A stretch of DNA of 64,000 nt from an uncultured Flavobacteriales bacterium (lineage in GTDB: Bacteria; Bacteroidota; Bacteroidia; Flavobacteriales_E; Vicingaceae): positions 1 through 64,000 of the forward strand of contig CALCHN010000029.1 in the NCBI GenBank assembly GCA_937901255.1. The letters run 5' to 3'. The notes under the pieces are model-generated. The model made no database searches. It was not told the DNA's origin and saw nothing but the letters and a program-made list of their open reading frames with translations. The position numbers and the translations under genes are program-made. Below are positions 47,389 to 54,659 of the stretch, piece by piece; the stretch's first letter is position 1, and each line of letters begins with the position of its first letter.

Positions 47389-47531
47389 ACGACCAAATTT
47401 TACTAATAGACCAAGAACATAAGCAGACGCTCACCGATTGGGGTGGGCTTCTCTTATTTCGGTCTGTGGGTACTTGGTCGTACCTCTTTTGCGAGTAAGT
47501 GGAAGTTCCACCCCTCTTTTTTTGAGGGGAT
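47389..47531 (+). ncRNA. Candidate structured RNA / 5' leader of the receiver gene
   Basis: Four perfect nested stems: ACGACCAA (47389-47396) with TTGGTCGT (47474-47481); AGACC (47408-47412) with GGTCT (47461-47465); ATAAG (47419-47423) with CTTAT (47453-47457); CACC (47432-47435) with GGTG (47442-47445). Downstream come GTGGAAGTTCCAC and a CCCCTC/GAGGGG hairpin (47511-47529). GC content is higher than the flanks. It could be a 6S-like RNA, a riboswitch or a leader of the receiver gene. A 42-codon frame (47370-47498, MILVKENDQILLIDQEHKQT) runs through the same bases and is an alternative reading. Confidence 0.5.
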
Positions 47532-47554
47532 TTATTAACTAAAATCACCCTATT

Positions 47555-47926
47555 ATGATTAAAGTATTATTGGTTGATGATAATGCGATTGTTAGAAAAG
47601 CTATCAAAACCACTCTCAGTAAAAAATCCAAAATTCAAGTTATTGGAGAATGTAAGGACGGTTCGGAAGTCATTTCTTTTTTACAAGATCTAAAACCTGA
47701 TGTTATTTTAATGGATTACCGTATGCCATTACTTAACGGCATTGAAACTACCAAACTAGTAAAAGACTTATTTCCTGAGATAAAAGTAATTGGTTTTTCG
47801 TGTAATGATGATTTAACAACCAAAGAAGCTTTTTATAAAAATGGAGCTGTTGGATTTTTATCCAAATATGAGGCTAACAGTAATATTCTTATTAAAGAAA
47901 TAAACAATTGTTTTTCAGTTATGTAA
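47555..47926 (+). CDS. Single-domain response regulator receiver
   Basis: 123 residues, receiver only. VLLVDDNAIVRKAIKTTL at about 4-21, phospho-acceptor Asp in DVILMDYRMPLLNGIETTK (about 55), and Lys in GFLSKYEAN. The sequence looks like the receiver of a NarL/LuxR-type regulator, but no HTH follows before the stop. No kinase lies next to it. It may be a truncated regulator or a phosphate sink. It sits behind the structured leader at the left edge of the accessory island. Confidence 0.88.
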   Translation: MIKVLLVDDNAIVRKAIKTTLSKKSKIQVIGECKDGSEVISFLQDLKPDVILMDYRMPLLNGIETTKLVKDLFPEIKVIGFSCNDDLTTKEAFYKNGAVGFLSKYEANSNILIKEINNCFSVM

Positions 47927-47962
47927 GTATTTTTACTTATTTTTTAAGTCATAGTTTATAAA

Positions 47963-47970
47963 TATATTTG
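47963..47970 (+). promoter_or_regulatory. Putative -7 element of the first trunk-domain gene
   Basis: TATATTTG matches TAnnTTTG 10 bp before the ATG at 47981, implying a leader of only a few bases. The -33 position is T-rich but lacks TTG. Confidence 0.45.
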
Positions 47971-47980
47971 CAGAGAAATA

Positions 47981-49648
47981 ATGACCATTCATCGACAAAA
48001 AAATATCATTAGTACAATAAATAAAACATTCCCTTTTTGGGGGTATGGTTTTAATGTATTTGATTGGAGAAGTGCTGTTTTTATAAATAGTGAACAAGCA
48101 AAAAGATTATCAAAAATAATCAAGCTTAGATATAATTTAGTAATTACGGTTAATAGATTGCTTATTTTTAGCTTATTGCTACCCATTAATATTTTCGCTC
48201 AACAACCACAACCACCGAAACCCCCAACTTTTGAGCCTATAAAAACAGGGCATTATTATACTACCGTTCCTAATCATCAAGATAATACATATCAAAAACC
48301 GCAAAAGACTGTTCCTTTGGGTGCAACAGCACAAGATATTATTAATAAAACACACGGTCAAGGTCCAATTTATACTCCTAATATGACACCGCAGCAAAGA
48401 CAACAAGCTAATATGCGGTACATTCAACAACAAATGGCAAATGACCCTGCTTATCAACTCCCAAACAAATCAAATACTTTTTCTCAAAACTTCAATCGTA
48501 GCCAACAACAAAAAGTAGCTGAAATTCTAAACGAAATCCATCCTACTACAAATAATAATCGCAATAATGCAGGGTATTATAAATCCCCTCAATTTAAACA
48601 ACTCACAAAACCTTATACCGAAGCTTTACAACAGTTAAAACAACAATTAACCAATAATAACATATCGGTTAGAAACGCTTATTATACTATTGAAAATGCA
48701 TATGGCAACCCCTACTTAAATAAAAACGAATTTAATGACTTGATTAAACAATCTGTTGAGTTCATAAAAATATGGTTAACACAAAATGGGTATAGCTTGA
48801 AGGACAATGAAGCTTTACACTATGGCATACAAAAATTTATAGGTGAAAAACTTACTATCACTATTGATAATCCTGATATGGTTTCCACTCCGAAAAAAAC
48901 CACACACCTTCCATTTTTCTATGATTATGAAGATTTTAAAGGAGAAAAAGATTTTAGAAATTACTTCTTGACAAAATCGTTAGCAACAGGAAGCGGACAA
49001 TGTAATAGTTTACCGGCACTTTATCTTTCATTAGCTGAAGGCTTGGGAGCAAAAACCTACTTATCATTTGCCCCTCAACATTCTTTTATTAAATATCCCG
49101 ACAATCAGGGAAATATACATAGCTACGAACCTACATCTAACTGGAAAATATCAGACAAGTGGTATCAGGACAATATGTTTATCAGCCCGAAAGCAAAAGC
49201 AAACGGTATTTACCTTGATACGTTAAATAGTCAACAAGTAGTTGCCAACAGTATGTTAGACCTTGCTTTTGGCTATATGACCAAATACGGTGCAGCAGAC
49301 GAAACATTTATTAAAGATTGTATTAATAGTTCTATGCAATACTTTCCAAAGAAAAATAACATCTATGCGTACTTTGTTTACAGCAGCTTACTTGCCCGAC
49401 AACTAGAACAAACCCTTTATGAAAATAACATTACCGATTTAAAAGACGTAAATAAAGTTCCCAGAGCAGAACTGTTGTATAATGCACTGCTAAAAAATGA
49501 AGAAACAATAAAACGATTAGGCTATCAGGATATGCCTGAAGAGCTTTACCAAGAGTTAATGCAACAACACGAATTTAAAGGAAAAAAACAACAAGAACAA
49601 CAAATATCAGGAAAACAAAAAAGAAACCTATTTATAACAACTTTTTAA
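47981..49648 (+). CDS. Secreted Cys-His-Glu (transglutaminase/papain-like) protein without tip
   Basis: 555 residues. A hydrophobic export segment lies unusually late (about 55-73, VNRLLIFSLLLPINIFAQ), so a start inside the first 45 codons is possible. A Gln/Pro/Asn-rich linker runs from about 75 to 200 (QQPQPPKPP; MTPQQRQQANMRYIQQQM). The domain follows with Cys341 (SGQCNSLPALYLSLAEGLGA), His367 (FAPQHSFIKY) and Glu383 (HSYEPTSNW). A helical part follows to QDMPEELYQELM and a basic Gln/Lys tail. Same domain as the genes at 49662 and 54620, with identical 26- and 16-residue spacings, but no RHS motif and no toxin tip. A protease, transferase or inactive binding role is possible. It is followed by the second paralog 13 bp later. 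Confidence 0.8.
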   Translation: MTIHRQKNIISTINKTFPFWGYGFNVFDWRSAVFINSEQAKRLSKIIKLRYNLVITVNRLLIFSLLLPINIFAQQPQPPKPPTFEPIKTGHYYTTVPNHQDNTYQKPQKTVPLGATAQDIINKTHGQGPIYTPNMTPQQRQQANMRYIQQQMANDPAYQLPNKSNTFSQNFNRSQQQKVAEILNEIHPTTNNNRNNAGYYKSPQFKQLTKPYTEALQQLKQQLTNNNISVRNAYYTIENAYGNPYLNKNEFNDLIKQSVEFIKIWLTQNGYSLKDNEALHYGIQKFIGEKLTITIDNPDMVSTPKKTTHLPFFYDYEDFKGEKDFRNYFLTKSLATGSGQCNSLPALYLSLAEGLGAKTYLSFAPQHSFIKYPDNQGNIHSYEPTSNWKISDKWYQDNMFISPKAKANGIYLDTLNSQQVVANSMLDLAFGYMTKYGAADETFIKDCINSSMQYFPKKNNIYAYFVYSSLLARQLEQTLYENNITDLKDVNKVPRAELLYNALLKNEETIKRLGYQDMPEELYQELMQQHEFKGKKQQEQQISGKQKRNLFITTF

Positions 49649-49661
49649 TAATTTTAACACT

Positions 49662-51767
49662 ATGAAACAGATACAATTACTTATCACGATAATAGCAGGA
49701 CAGTTATTATTTTCTGCCTCAGTAAATGCAACGGATATTACAGATTCAACTGCTTTATCAAAACAATATTACCATAATGCAAAAGAACAATTTAAAGATA
49801 TGCTAAGTGGTAAGGAAGAGTTGGGTTATGAAAAAGCCATTACTATTGTTGAAAATGCTTATTGGGATAATGAAGCTGATTTAGAGATATTTAATTCTAC
49901 TATTAATTTTCATATTGAAAATATAAAACAAATTATCGAATCATATAAAGATGAAACGATAGAGTATGAAGATATTTTGGTTGAAACAAAAGAGCAACAA
50001 GAAGAAAAATATAATAATGCTTTGATTAATTGGTCTATATATAAATACATGACTGACACAACATTTTTTATTGAACAAGGAAAATTACTATATCATCCCC
50101 CTTTTACTTATTCATTTCAAGACCCATTAGGTACAATTTTTTGGGGAAATACTCAAGTTTTTAATGTGATTGATTATAATGAAGGAAACTGTTATGCCTT
50201 AGTTTCTTTATTTAAAATCTTTTCTGAACGACTAAAATCTGAAGCATTTATTTGTACAGCTCCAGGACACATTTATATTCGTCATGCCGACCATAAAGGA
50301 ATTTATCATAATGTAGAAATAGCAAACAAAGCCTTTCCCGGAACAGGGTCTTTAGAAACATTAACCTATACAACAGACGAAGCTACAAAAAATGGAATAT
50401 CATTAAGAGAATTGAATTTAAAACAATCCGTAGCTTTAAATCTCGTTTACTTAGCTAAAGGATATGAATACAAATTTGGTGTAAAAGATGATGATTTTAT
50501 TATGGAGTGTGCTGAATTAGCTTTACAATATGACGAATTAAACCTAAATGCCATGCTTTTAAAAGCGGAAGTATTGGAAGAAAGACTGATTAAAAAAGAT
50601 AAACCCATTAAAGCATTACAATCAGATAAAACATTTCAAGAGTATGAAAAATTAATTACACACTTGTTTGATTTAGGTTATAGAGAAATGCCAAAAGAAA
50701 TGAAAAATTTAGTGATTTCAAGATTGAGAAAAGAAGACAGTCCTTATCCTATGACTGACCATACACCCAGACCATTTGAGGATTTAGGCATAAAGGAAGA
50801 ACGATATGCTACTTTATCTAATGGATTATTTGATGAACAAATGCTAACCAAGCCAGTAGAACAATACCACAGAACAATGTTTGATACTAAACAAAAGAAA
50901 ATTACTAAATTAGTAGAACTAGACACTGCTTATAATAAATATCCTATTGATTTAGTAGTTTTTGCTTGGCAAATAGACCCATTAGACCATGAATTTCCTA
51001 GTTGGTCGCCATATAATGCTTTTCAAAGTAATCCTATTGTTTTTACTGATGAAACTGGAGAAAAAATAAATTGGTTTGGTAGTACTGGAGTATGGAAATT
51101 AAGAAAAGCACTTTTAGCTACCCCCACAGGAAAAGACATCTGGAAAGCGATGAGAAAATCAAGAACCTCAATAACTGTTAATGTAACTAATCAAGTTCTT
51201 GTTGTAAATAGACCTAATGGTAACTTTGCAATAGTTGAGGGAGATTTTTCAGGAGATATGTATGGTAATAAAGAGTTTGAAGGAAAGGGATACAGTGCTT
51301 ATTATAAAAGCGGTACTTTAAATATTTCACTTGGGACACAACAACTAAAACAAAAAATTGCGGAAAGTTATGGAGCAGATTCATGGGACAACTTAACGCC
51401 CGAACAAAAAAACAATGCACTGCAAAAGGAACTTAGTACGGGAAATTATGAAGTATATAATACTGATGATAATAAAATTTTGCAAAGTGAAGAATATGGA
51501 AATGTTAAGGCTTTAACAAATCCTTACGAAGGAAATATAAAAATCACACCACCTTTAGAGAATGAAACTTCAGGTGAATATCTAAATCGAGTTGGTGTGC
51601 ATGAAGGTTCTCATAGTGTTAATGATGCAGTTATAAGAGCTACTTACAATTCTAGTGAAAAAACATCGTTAAGGATTAAATTAGAAGATAAAGCATATTT
51701 TACAGAGGGAAAAACAATAAAACAACAAAAATATAATAGAGCCAAAAGTGCTCCTAGATTTAAATGA
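49662..51767 (+). CDS. Polymorphic-toxin-like protein: Cys-His-Glu trunk, RHS-core end motif, HExxH tip
   Basis: 701 residues. Signal peptide (LLITIIAGQLLFSASVNA). Trunk domain with Cys177 (EGNCYALVSLFKIFSERL), His203 (APGHIYIRH) and Glu219 (YHNVE). A helical segment follows to about 365, then RYATLSNGLFDEQM. At about 435-465 AWQIDPLDHEFPSWSPYNAF and NPIVFTDETG match the end of the RHS-associated core (DPLAxxxPSWSPYxxxxNNPI). The final 230 residues are a unique tip with HEGSH at about 647-651 (HExxH zinc-protease signature; a possible third ligand Glu lies in LEDKAYFTE). Inferred: exported toxin with a metallopeptidase-type tip. The stop TGA overlaps the ATG of the LRR gene, so toxin and presumed immunity are translationally coupled. 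Confidence 0.8.
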   Translation: MKQIQLLITIIAGQLLFSASVNATDITDSTALSKQYYHNAKEQFKDMLSGKEELGYEKAITIVENAYWDNEADLEIFNSTINFHIENIKQIIESYKDETIEYEDILVETKEQQEEKYNNALINWSIYKYMTDTTFFIEQGKLLYHPPFTYSFQDPLGTIFWGNTQVFNVIDYNEGNCYALVSLFKIFSERLKSEAFICTAPGHIYIRHADHKGIYHNVEIANKAFPGTGSLETLTYTTDEATKNGISLRELNLKQSVALNLVYLAKGYEYKFGVKDDDFIMECAELALQYDELNLNAMLLKAEVLEERLIKKDKPIKALQSDKTFQEYEKLITHLFDLGYREMPKEMKNLVISRLRKEDSPYPMTDHTPRPFEDLGIKEERYATLSNGLFDEQMLTKPVEQYHRTMFDTKQKKITKLVELDTAYNKYPIDLVVFAWQIDPLDHEFPSWSPYNAFQSNPIVFTDETGEKINWFGSTGVWKLRKALLATPTGKDIWKAMRKSRTSITVNVTNQVLVVNRPNGNFAIVEGDFSGDMYGNKEFEGKGYSAYYKSGTLNISLGTQQLKQKIAESYGADSWDNLTPEQKNNALQKELSTGNYEVYNTDDNKILQSEEYGNVKALTNPYEGNIKITPPLENETSGEYLNRVGVHEGSHSVNDAVIRATYNSSEKTSLRIKLEDKAYFTEGKTIKQQKYNRAKSAPRFK

Positions 51768-52927
51768 TATTAGAAATTATGAATTTAAAAATTATTGTGA
51801 TACTAATTATACTATCCGTTTCTTCCATCATTTGTTTTGGACAAGGTAAGTATGATACGACTTTTTTTAGTTACGACAAAGCAATATTATATCCTGATAG
51901 TGTGAAAAATATAATTATAATGTATGAATCTAATTTAGAAAAGGATTTATCTATATTTCCTAGATTAGAAAGTCTTTCTTTTTTTGACGATTCACTAAAA
52001 AATATTCCTTCTTCAGTTTATTCAGTTAAATTATTAAAACATTTAAGTATAGATTGGAATCAGATAGAAAGTATTCCTACTCAATTATGTGAAATGAACA
52101 ATTTGGTAACTCTTAATTTCAAATTGAATAAGTTAACAAAATTACCAGAAGAAATAGTAAAATTAAATAAATTAGAAGTGTTACTCATAGGTTATAATCA
52201 TTTGCATAAAATCCCAGATAACCTATTTAAATTGGAGAGTTTAAAGGTTTTAGATATTGGAGCGAATAAAGAGCTTAACTTATCTGATGCAGTTAATATT
52301 ATTTCTAAATGCAATAAACTCGAAAATTTGTATATGTATGATTTAAAAATCGTGTGCATTCCTGAAAGTATAAAGGAGTTAAACTCATTAGTAGAATTAG
52401 ATTTAGGCTCTAATGAAAATATTAATCAGCAGCACCTATATAGCCAATTAAGTGCATTACCGAAGTTGAATAAATTAGAGTTGTCGAATTGTAATTTAAA
52501 AGAAATTGAAATAAATATTTCCTCTTTAAACAACCTTAATATTTTAATTCTAAATAATAATAAGATTGGGAAAATACCCAAACAAATAGCTGAAATGCCT
52601 AATCTTAAAGAACTATATTTATCAGGTAATAAACTAAAAGGAACTGAACTTAACTTAGATTCGTTTAAACAACTAACTAAACTAAATTTAGGTGATAATA
52701 AACTAAGTATGTTACCTATTGAAATTTTTTCTATGCTAAATTTAGAAGAATTGCACTTATCAGACAACAAAATAAAGACTCTGCCTGATGAAATCAAAAA
52801 TTTAAAAAATCTAAAAATACTTAGTTTAGCTGGTAATAAATTTAGTGAGCTTGAACAGAAAAGAATAAGAGAATTACTACCTAATTGTGAGGTGGTTTTT
52901 AAAGAAAAACCCTCTTATAAATATTAA
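51764..52927 (+). CDS. Exported leucine-rich-repeat protein, candidate immunity protein
   Basis: 387 residues. The start ATG overlaps the toxin stop (ATGA at 51764-51767). An alternative start five codons later (MNLKIIVILIILSVSSIICF) gives the cleaner signal peptide. About twelve leucine-rich repeats of 22-24 residues run from about 65 to 375 (LVTLNFKLNKLTKLPEEIVK; LKELYLSGNKLKGTELNLDS; LEELHLSDNKIKTLPDEIKN), with a Cys-containing cap. LRR immunity proteins have been proposed in polymorphic toxin loci, and its coupled position after the HEGSH-tip gene fits. The periplasmic signal matches a toxin entering or acting in the periplasm. It ends 64 bp before the 154-bp repeat. Confidence 0.78.
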   Translation: MILEIMNLKIIVILIILSVSSIICFGQGKYDTTFFSYDKAILYPDSVKNIIIMYESNLEKDLSIFPRLESLSFFDDSLKNIPSSVYSVKLLKHLSIDWNQIESIPTQLCEMNNLVTLNFKLNKLTKLPEEIVKLNKLEVLLIGYNHLHKIPDNLFKLESLKVLDIGANKELNLSDAVNIISKCNKLENLYMYDLKIVCIPESIKELNSLVELDLGSNENINQQHLYSQLSALPKLNKLELSNCNLKEIEINISSLNNLNILILNNNKIGKIPKQIAEMPNLKELYLSGNKLKGTELNLDSFKQLTKLNLGDNKLSMLPIEIFSMLNLEELHLSDNKIKTLPDEIKNLKNLKILSLAGNKFSELEQKRIRELLPNCEVVFKEKPSYKY

Positions 52928-52990
52928 AAATTTAATCTAATTCAATAGCCATCATAGAGGTCTTTAATTATGTTGAAAAAGCTTGTTATA

Positions 52991-53144
52991 CCACACAGTC
53001 GCTCGGCTGTGCCGAGTGATTAATATTATTATTGTTTTTAACAAATACTATAAAGAAAAATAAAAAAAATGGCACATGGTAAAGTTGGAGTTAGTAAAGA
53101 CAAAATGTGTAGCTACAAGCATACACATAACGGTGCGGTGCACA
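52991..53144. repeat. 154-bp perfect direct repeat, copy A
   Basis: Identical over 154 bp to 58108-58261 (offset 5117 bp). It begins CCACACAGTCGCTCGGCTGT, with a CTCGGC-TGT-GCCGAG hairpin, has an AT-rich middle and ends ACATAACGGTGCGGTGCACA. A short frame from ATG at 53071 encodes MAHGKVGVSKDKMCSYKHTH and continues NGAVH. Confidence 0.97.
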
Positions 53145-53319
53145 TGATATACCAGGAAGTAGTTATGGAGGTTATGGAAGTGCTTATACATTAAGCCAAG
53201 CTTTTTGGGCTGGTATAATACAACAATTTGCATATAGAAGAGGTAGTAGTCAAAATTCAGATGGTTCAATTAATTATGAAACAATAAATGAAAACACAGG
53301 AACAACAGAGGTTAAATAA
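53132..53319 (+). pseudogene. Orphan C-terminal tip remnant without start
   Basis: Directly after repeat copy A an open frame reads HDIPGSSYGGYGSAYTLSQA, FWAGIIQQFAYRRGSSQNSD and on to TEVK, then a stop at 53319. There is no start codon; upstream in this frame is a TAA inside the repeat. It looks like the last 60 or so residues of a lost exported protein or toxin tip joined to the repeat end. Its 3' end overlaps, in another frame, the start of the gene at 53288, as toxin-immunity pairs often do. Confidence 0.55.
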
Positions 53320-53821
53320 ATTCAGTTTTTTAATATGTTTATTTTGTTTATTTGGGTTTGTCAACTCATTAATGGGGCAAAATATTTCTATTAAAAAAGC
53401 TAACGGCTTATATAAAGCTATAAATCTTAATATAGATAATGATAGTTTAAATTATATTCTAGCAGGCAATTTTAAACCAAAAATTTTAAATGATAGTGTA
53501 GTTTCGATATACAAAGCTAACTGTGTACCTGAATTAAGTTCTGCTTGTTCTTTTAGTATAATGAATTTATTATTTACAGATGGAAAAAAAATGATAGCTT
53601 CTTATGGGTTTTATGTGTCTTTTCCACATAGTAGATACTTTTTAAAAGTAAATAAAACTTGTGGTAAATGGGTGTTTAAATTAAACTATAATAATAAAGT
53701 ATATACCGTAAAGGAAAAACTTAAAGATAATCCAAAAGATTTTGTTCAGTCTATTGCGGATAAGTTTAATGCTTTTGGAATAAAGGACTTGAAATGTGAA
53801 TATACTGTAACCATAAAATAG
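53288..53821 (+). CDS. Small exported protein, candidate orphan immunity protein
   Basis: 177 residues. Signal peptide with hydrophobic core FSFLICLFCLFGFVNSLMG. The mature part is beta-rich with four Cys (ANCVPELSSACSF; KTCGKWVFKLNYNN). No family recognised. It overlaps the end of the tip remnant at 53132-53319 and is followed by a similar-sized lipoprotein gene, so its place is that of an immunity gene whose toxin has been lost. Inference from context only. Confidence 0.65.
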   Translation: MKTQEQQRLNKFSFLICLFCLFGFVNSLMGQNISIKKANGLYKAINLNIDNDSLNYILAGNFKPKILNDSVVSIYKANCVPELSSACSFSIMNLLFTDGKKMIASYGFYVSFPHSRYFLKVNKTCGKWVFKLNYNNKVYTVKEKLKDNPKDFVQSIADKFNAFGIKDLKCEYTVTIK

Positions 53822-53898
53822 CAAATGCTTTAGCATTGTTATGTAGCAGCTTGAAGCTTTAACACCTTAATCATAAATGAAATGATTTTTAAATACTA

Positions 53899-54468
53899 AT
53901 GAAAAATATATCGATAATAATGTGTTGCTTTTTGATGGGAGTTCTATTCTCCTGCAATGGGCAACCGAACAATAATCACCAACTGAAAAAAGAAGTACAA
54001 GATTTAGTTAATGAACTGGATAGTATTTCAAAAATTGATACAACTCTTTATATTGACGATTCATATAGTTTTGAGATATTTAAAAAAATCCATATCCTTT
54101 CAAATCAACAAGATTTAATTTTTTTATTGGAACATGATAATTCCGTAATAAAAGGTTATGCATATTTGTCTTTAAAGATTAATGAGAATAACAATGCTGA
54201 CACTTTGTATAAAAAATATTTTAAACCACTGAAAGTATGTGTGAATGATGTATGTAAAAAATACGCTATTGCTTCAGATGGCAGAAATTTTTCTATTGTT
54301 GATTTCTTCTATGATATGAAACCAAAAATCAATAGAATTAAAAATATTTTGAAGTTAAAAGGGCAAACTAAATTTATTGATGAGGAAGAAGAAAAAGTTA
54401 TTAAAGAAGAAAATAAAATAAGAGAAGAACAAGGGTTACCGCTATTGGAAGAGCCTAATGTGCCTTAG
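53899..54468 (+). CDS. Small lipoprotein, candidate orphan immunity protein
   Basis: 189 residues. Lipobox MGVLFSC (Cys about 19), helical mature part with a HEAT-like segment (LEHDNSVIKGYAYLSLKINE), two more Cys (KVCVNDVCKKYAIA) and an acidic tail (EEEEKVIKEENK). No named family. It lies in the island between the 177-residue exported protein and the second toxin-like gene. Sequence just after its stop (CTTAGCACTGTTCGTGAAAT) is loosely similar to that after the preceding gene, suggesting they arrived as related modules. Confidence 0.65.
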   Translation: MKNISIIMCCFLMGVLFSCNGQPNNNHQLKKEVQDLVNELDSISKIDTTLYIDDSYSFEIFKKIHILSNQQDLIFLLEHDNSVIKGYAYLSLKINENNNADTLYKKYFKPLKVCVNDVCKKYAIASDGRNFSIVDFFYDMKPKINRIKNILKLKGQTKFIDEEEEKVIKEENKIREEQGLPLLEEPNVP

Positions 54469-54590
54469 CACTGTTCGTGAAATCTTGTAGCTTGACCACC
54501 GCTGAAAAAAAAACGAAGGTAGTTGATTTTAGGTAAAGTCAAGAGGTAAATGAAAGATTTTTTTAACAATACTTTCTTTTAAAAATGAAA

Positions 54591-54659
54591 ATTGGAGTTG
54601 GTAGGTGGGATTAGATTAAATGTGTAGCTACAAGCTTACACATAACGGTGCGGTGCACA
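54591..54659. repeat. Degenerate third copy of the 154-bp repeat (right end)
   Basis: TTGGAGTTGGTAGGTGGGAT resembles the TTGGAGTTAGTAAAGA of the full repeat. The final about 39 bp (ATGTGTAGCTACAAGCTTAC then ACATAACGGTGCGGTGCACA) match with one substitution. The copy forms the first 13 codons of the gene at 54620. The rest of the 154-bp unit is absent. Confidence 0.85.

Noticed and set aside
52991..53144. Repeat as a complete insertion sequence
   Set aside because: No transposase frame, no matching terminal inverted repeats and no clear target-site duplication at either copy.
53125..53844. Integron attC sites (ACATAAC in the 154-bp repeat, GTTATGT at 53838)
   Set aside because: The boxes fit the RYYYAAC/GTTRRRY consensus imperfectly, are about 700 bp apart where 60-150 bp is needed, and no integrase is seen.
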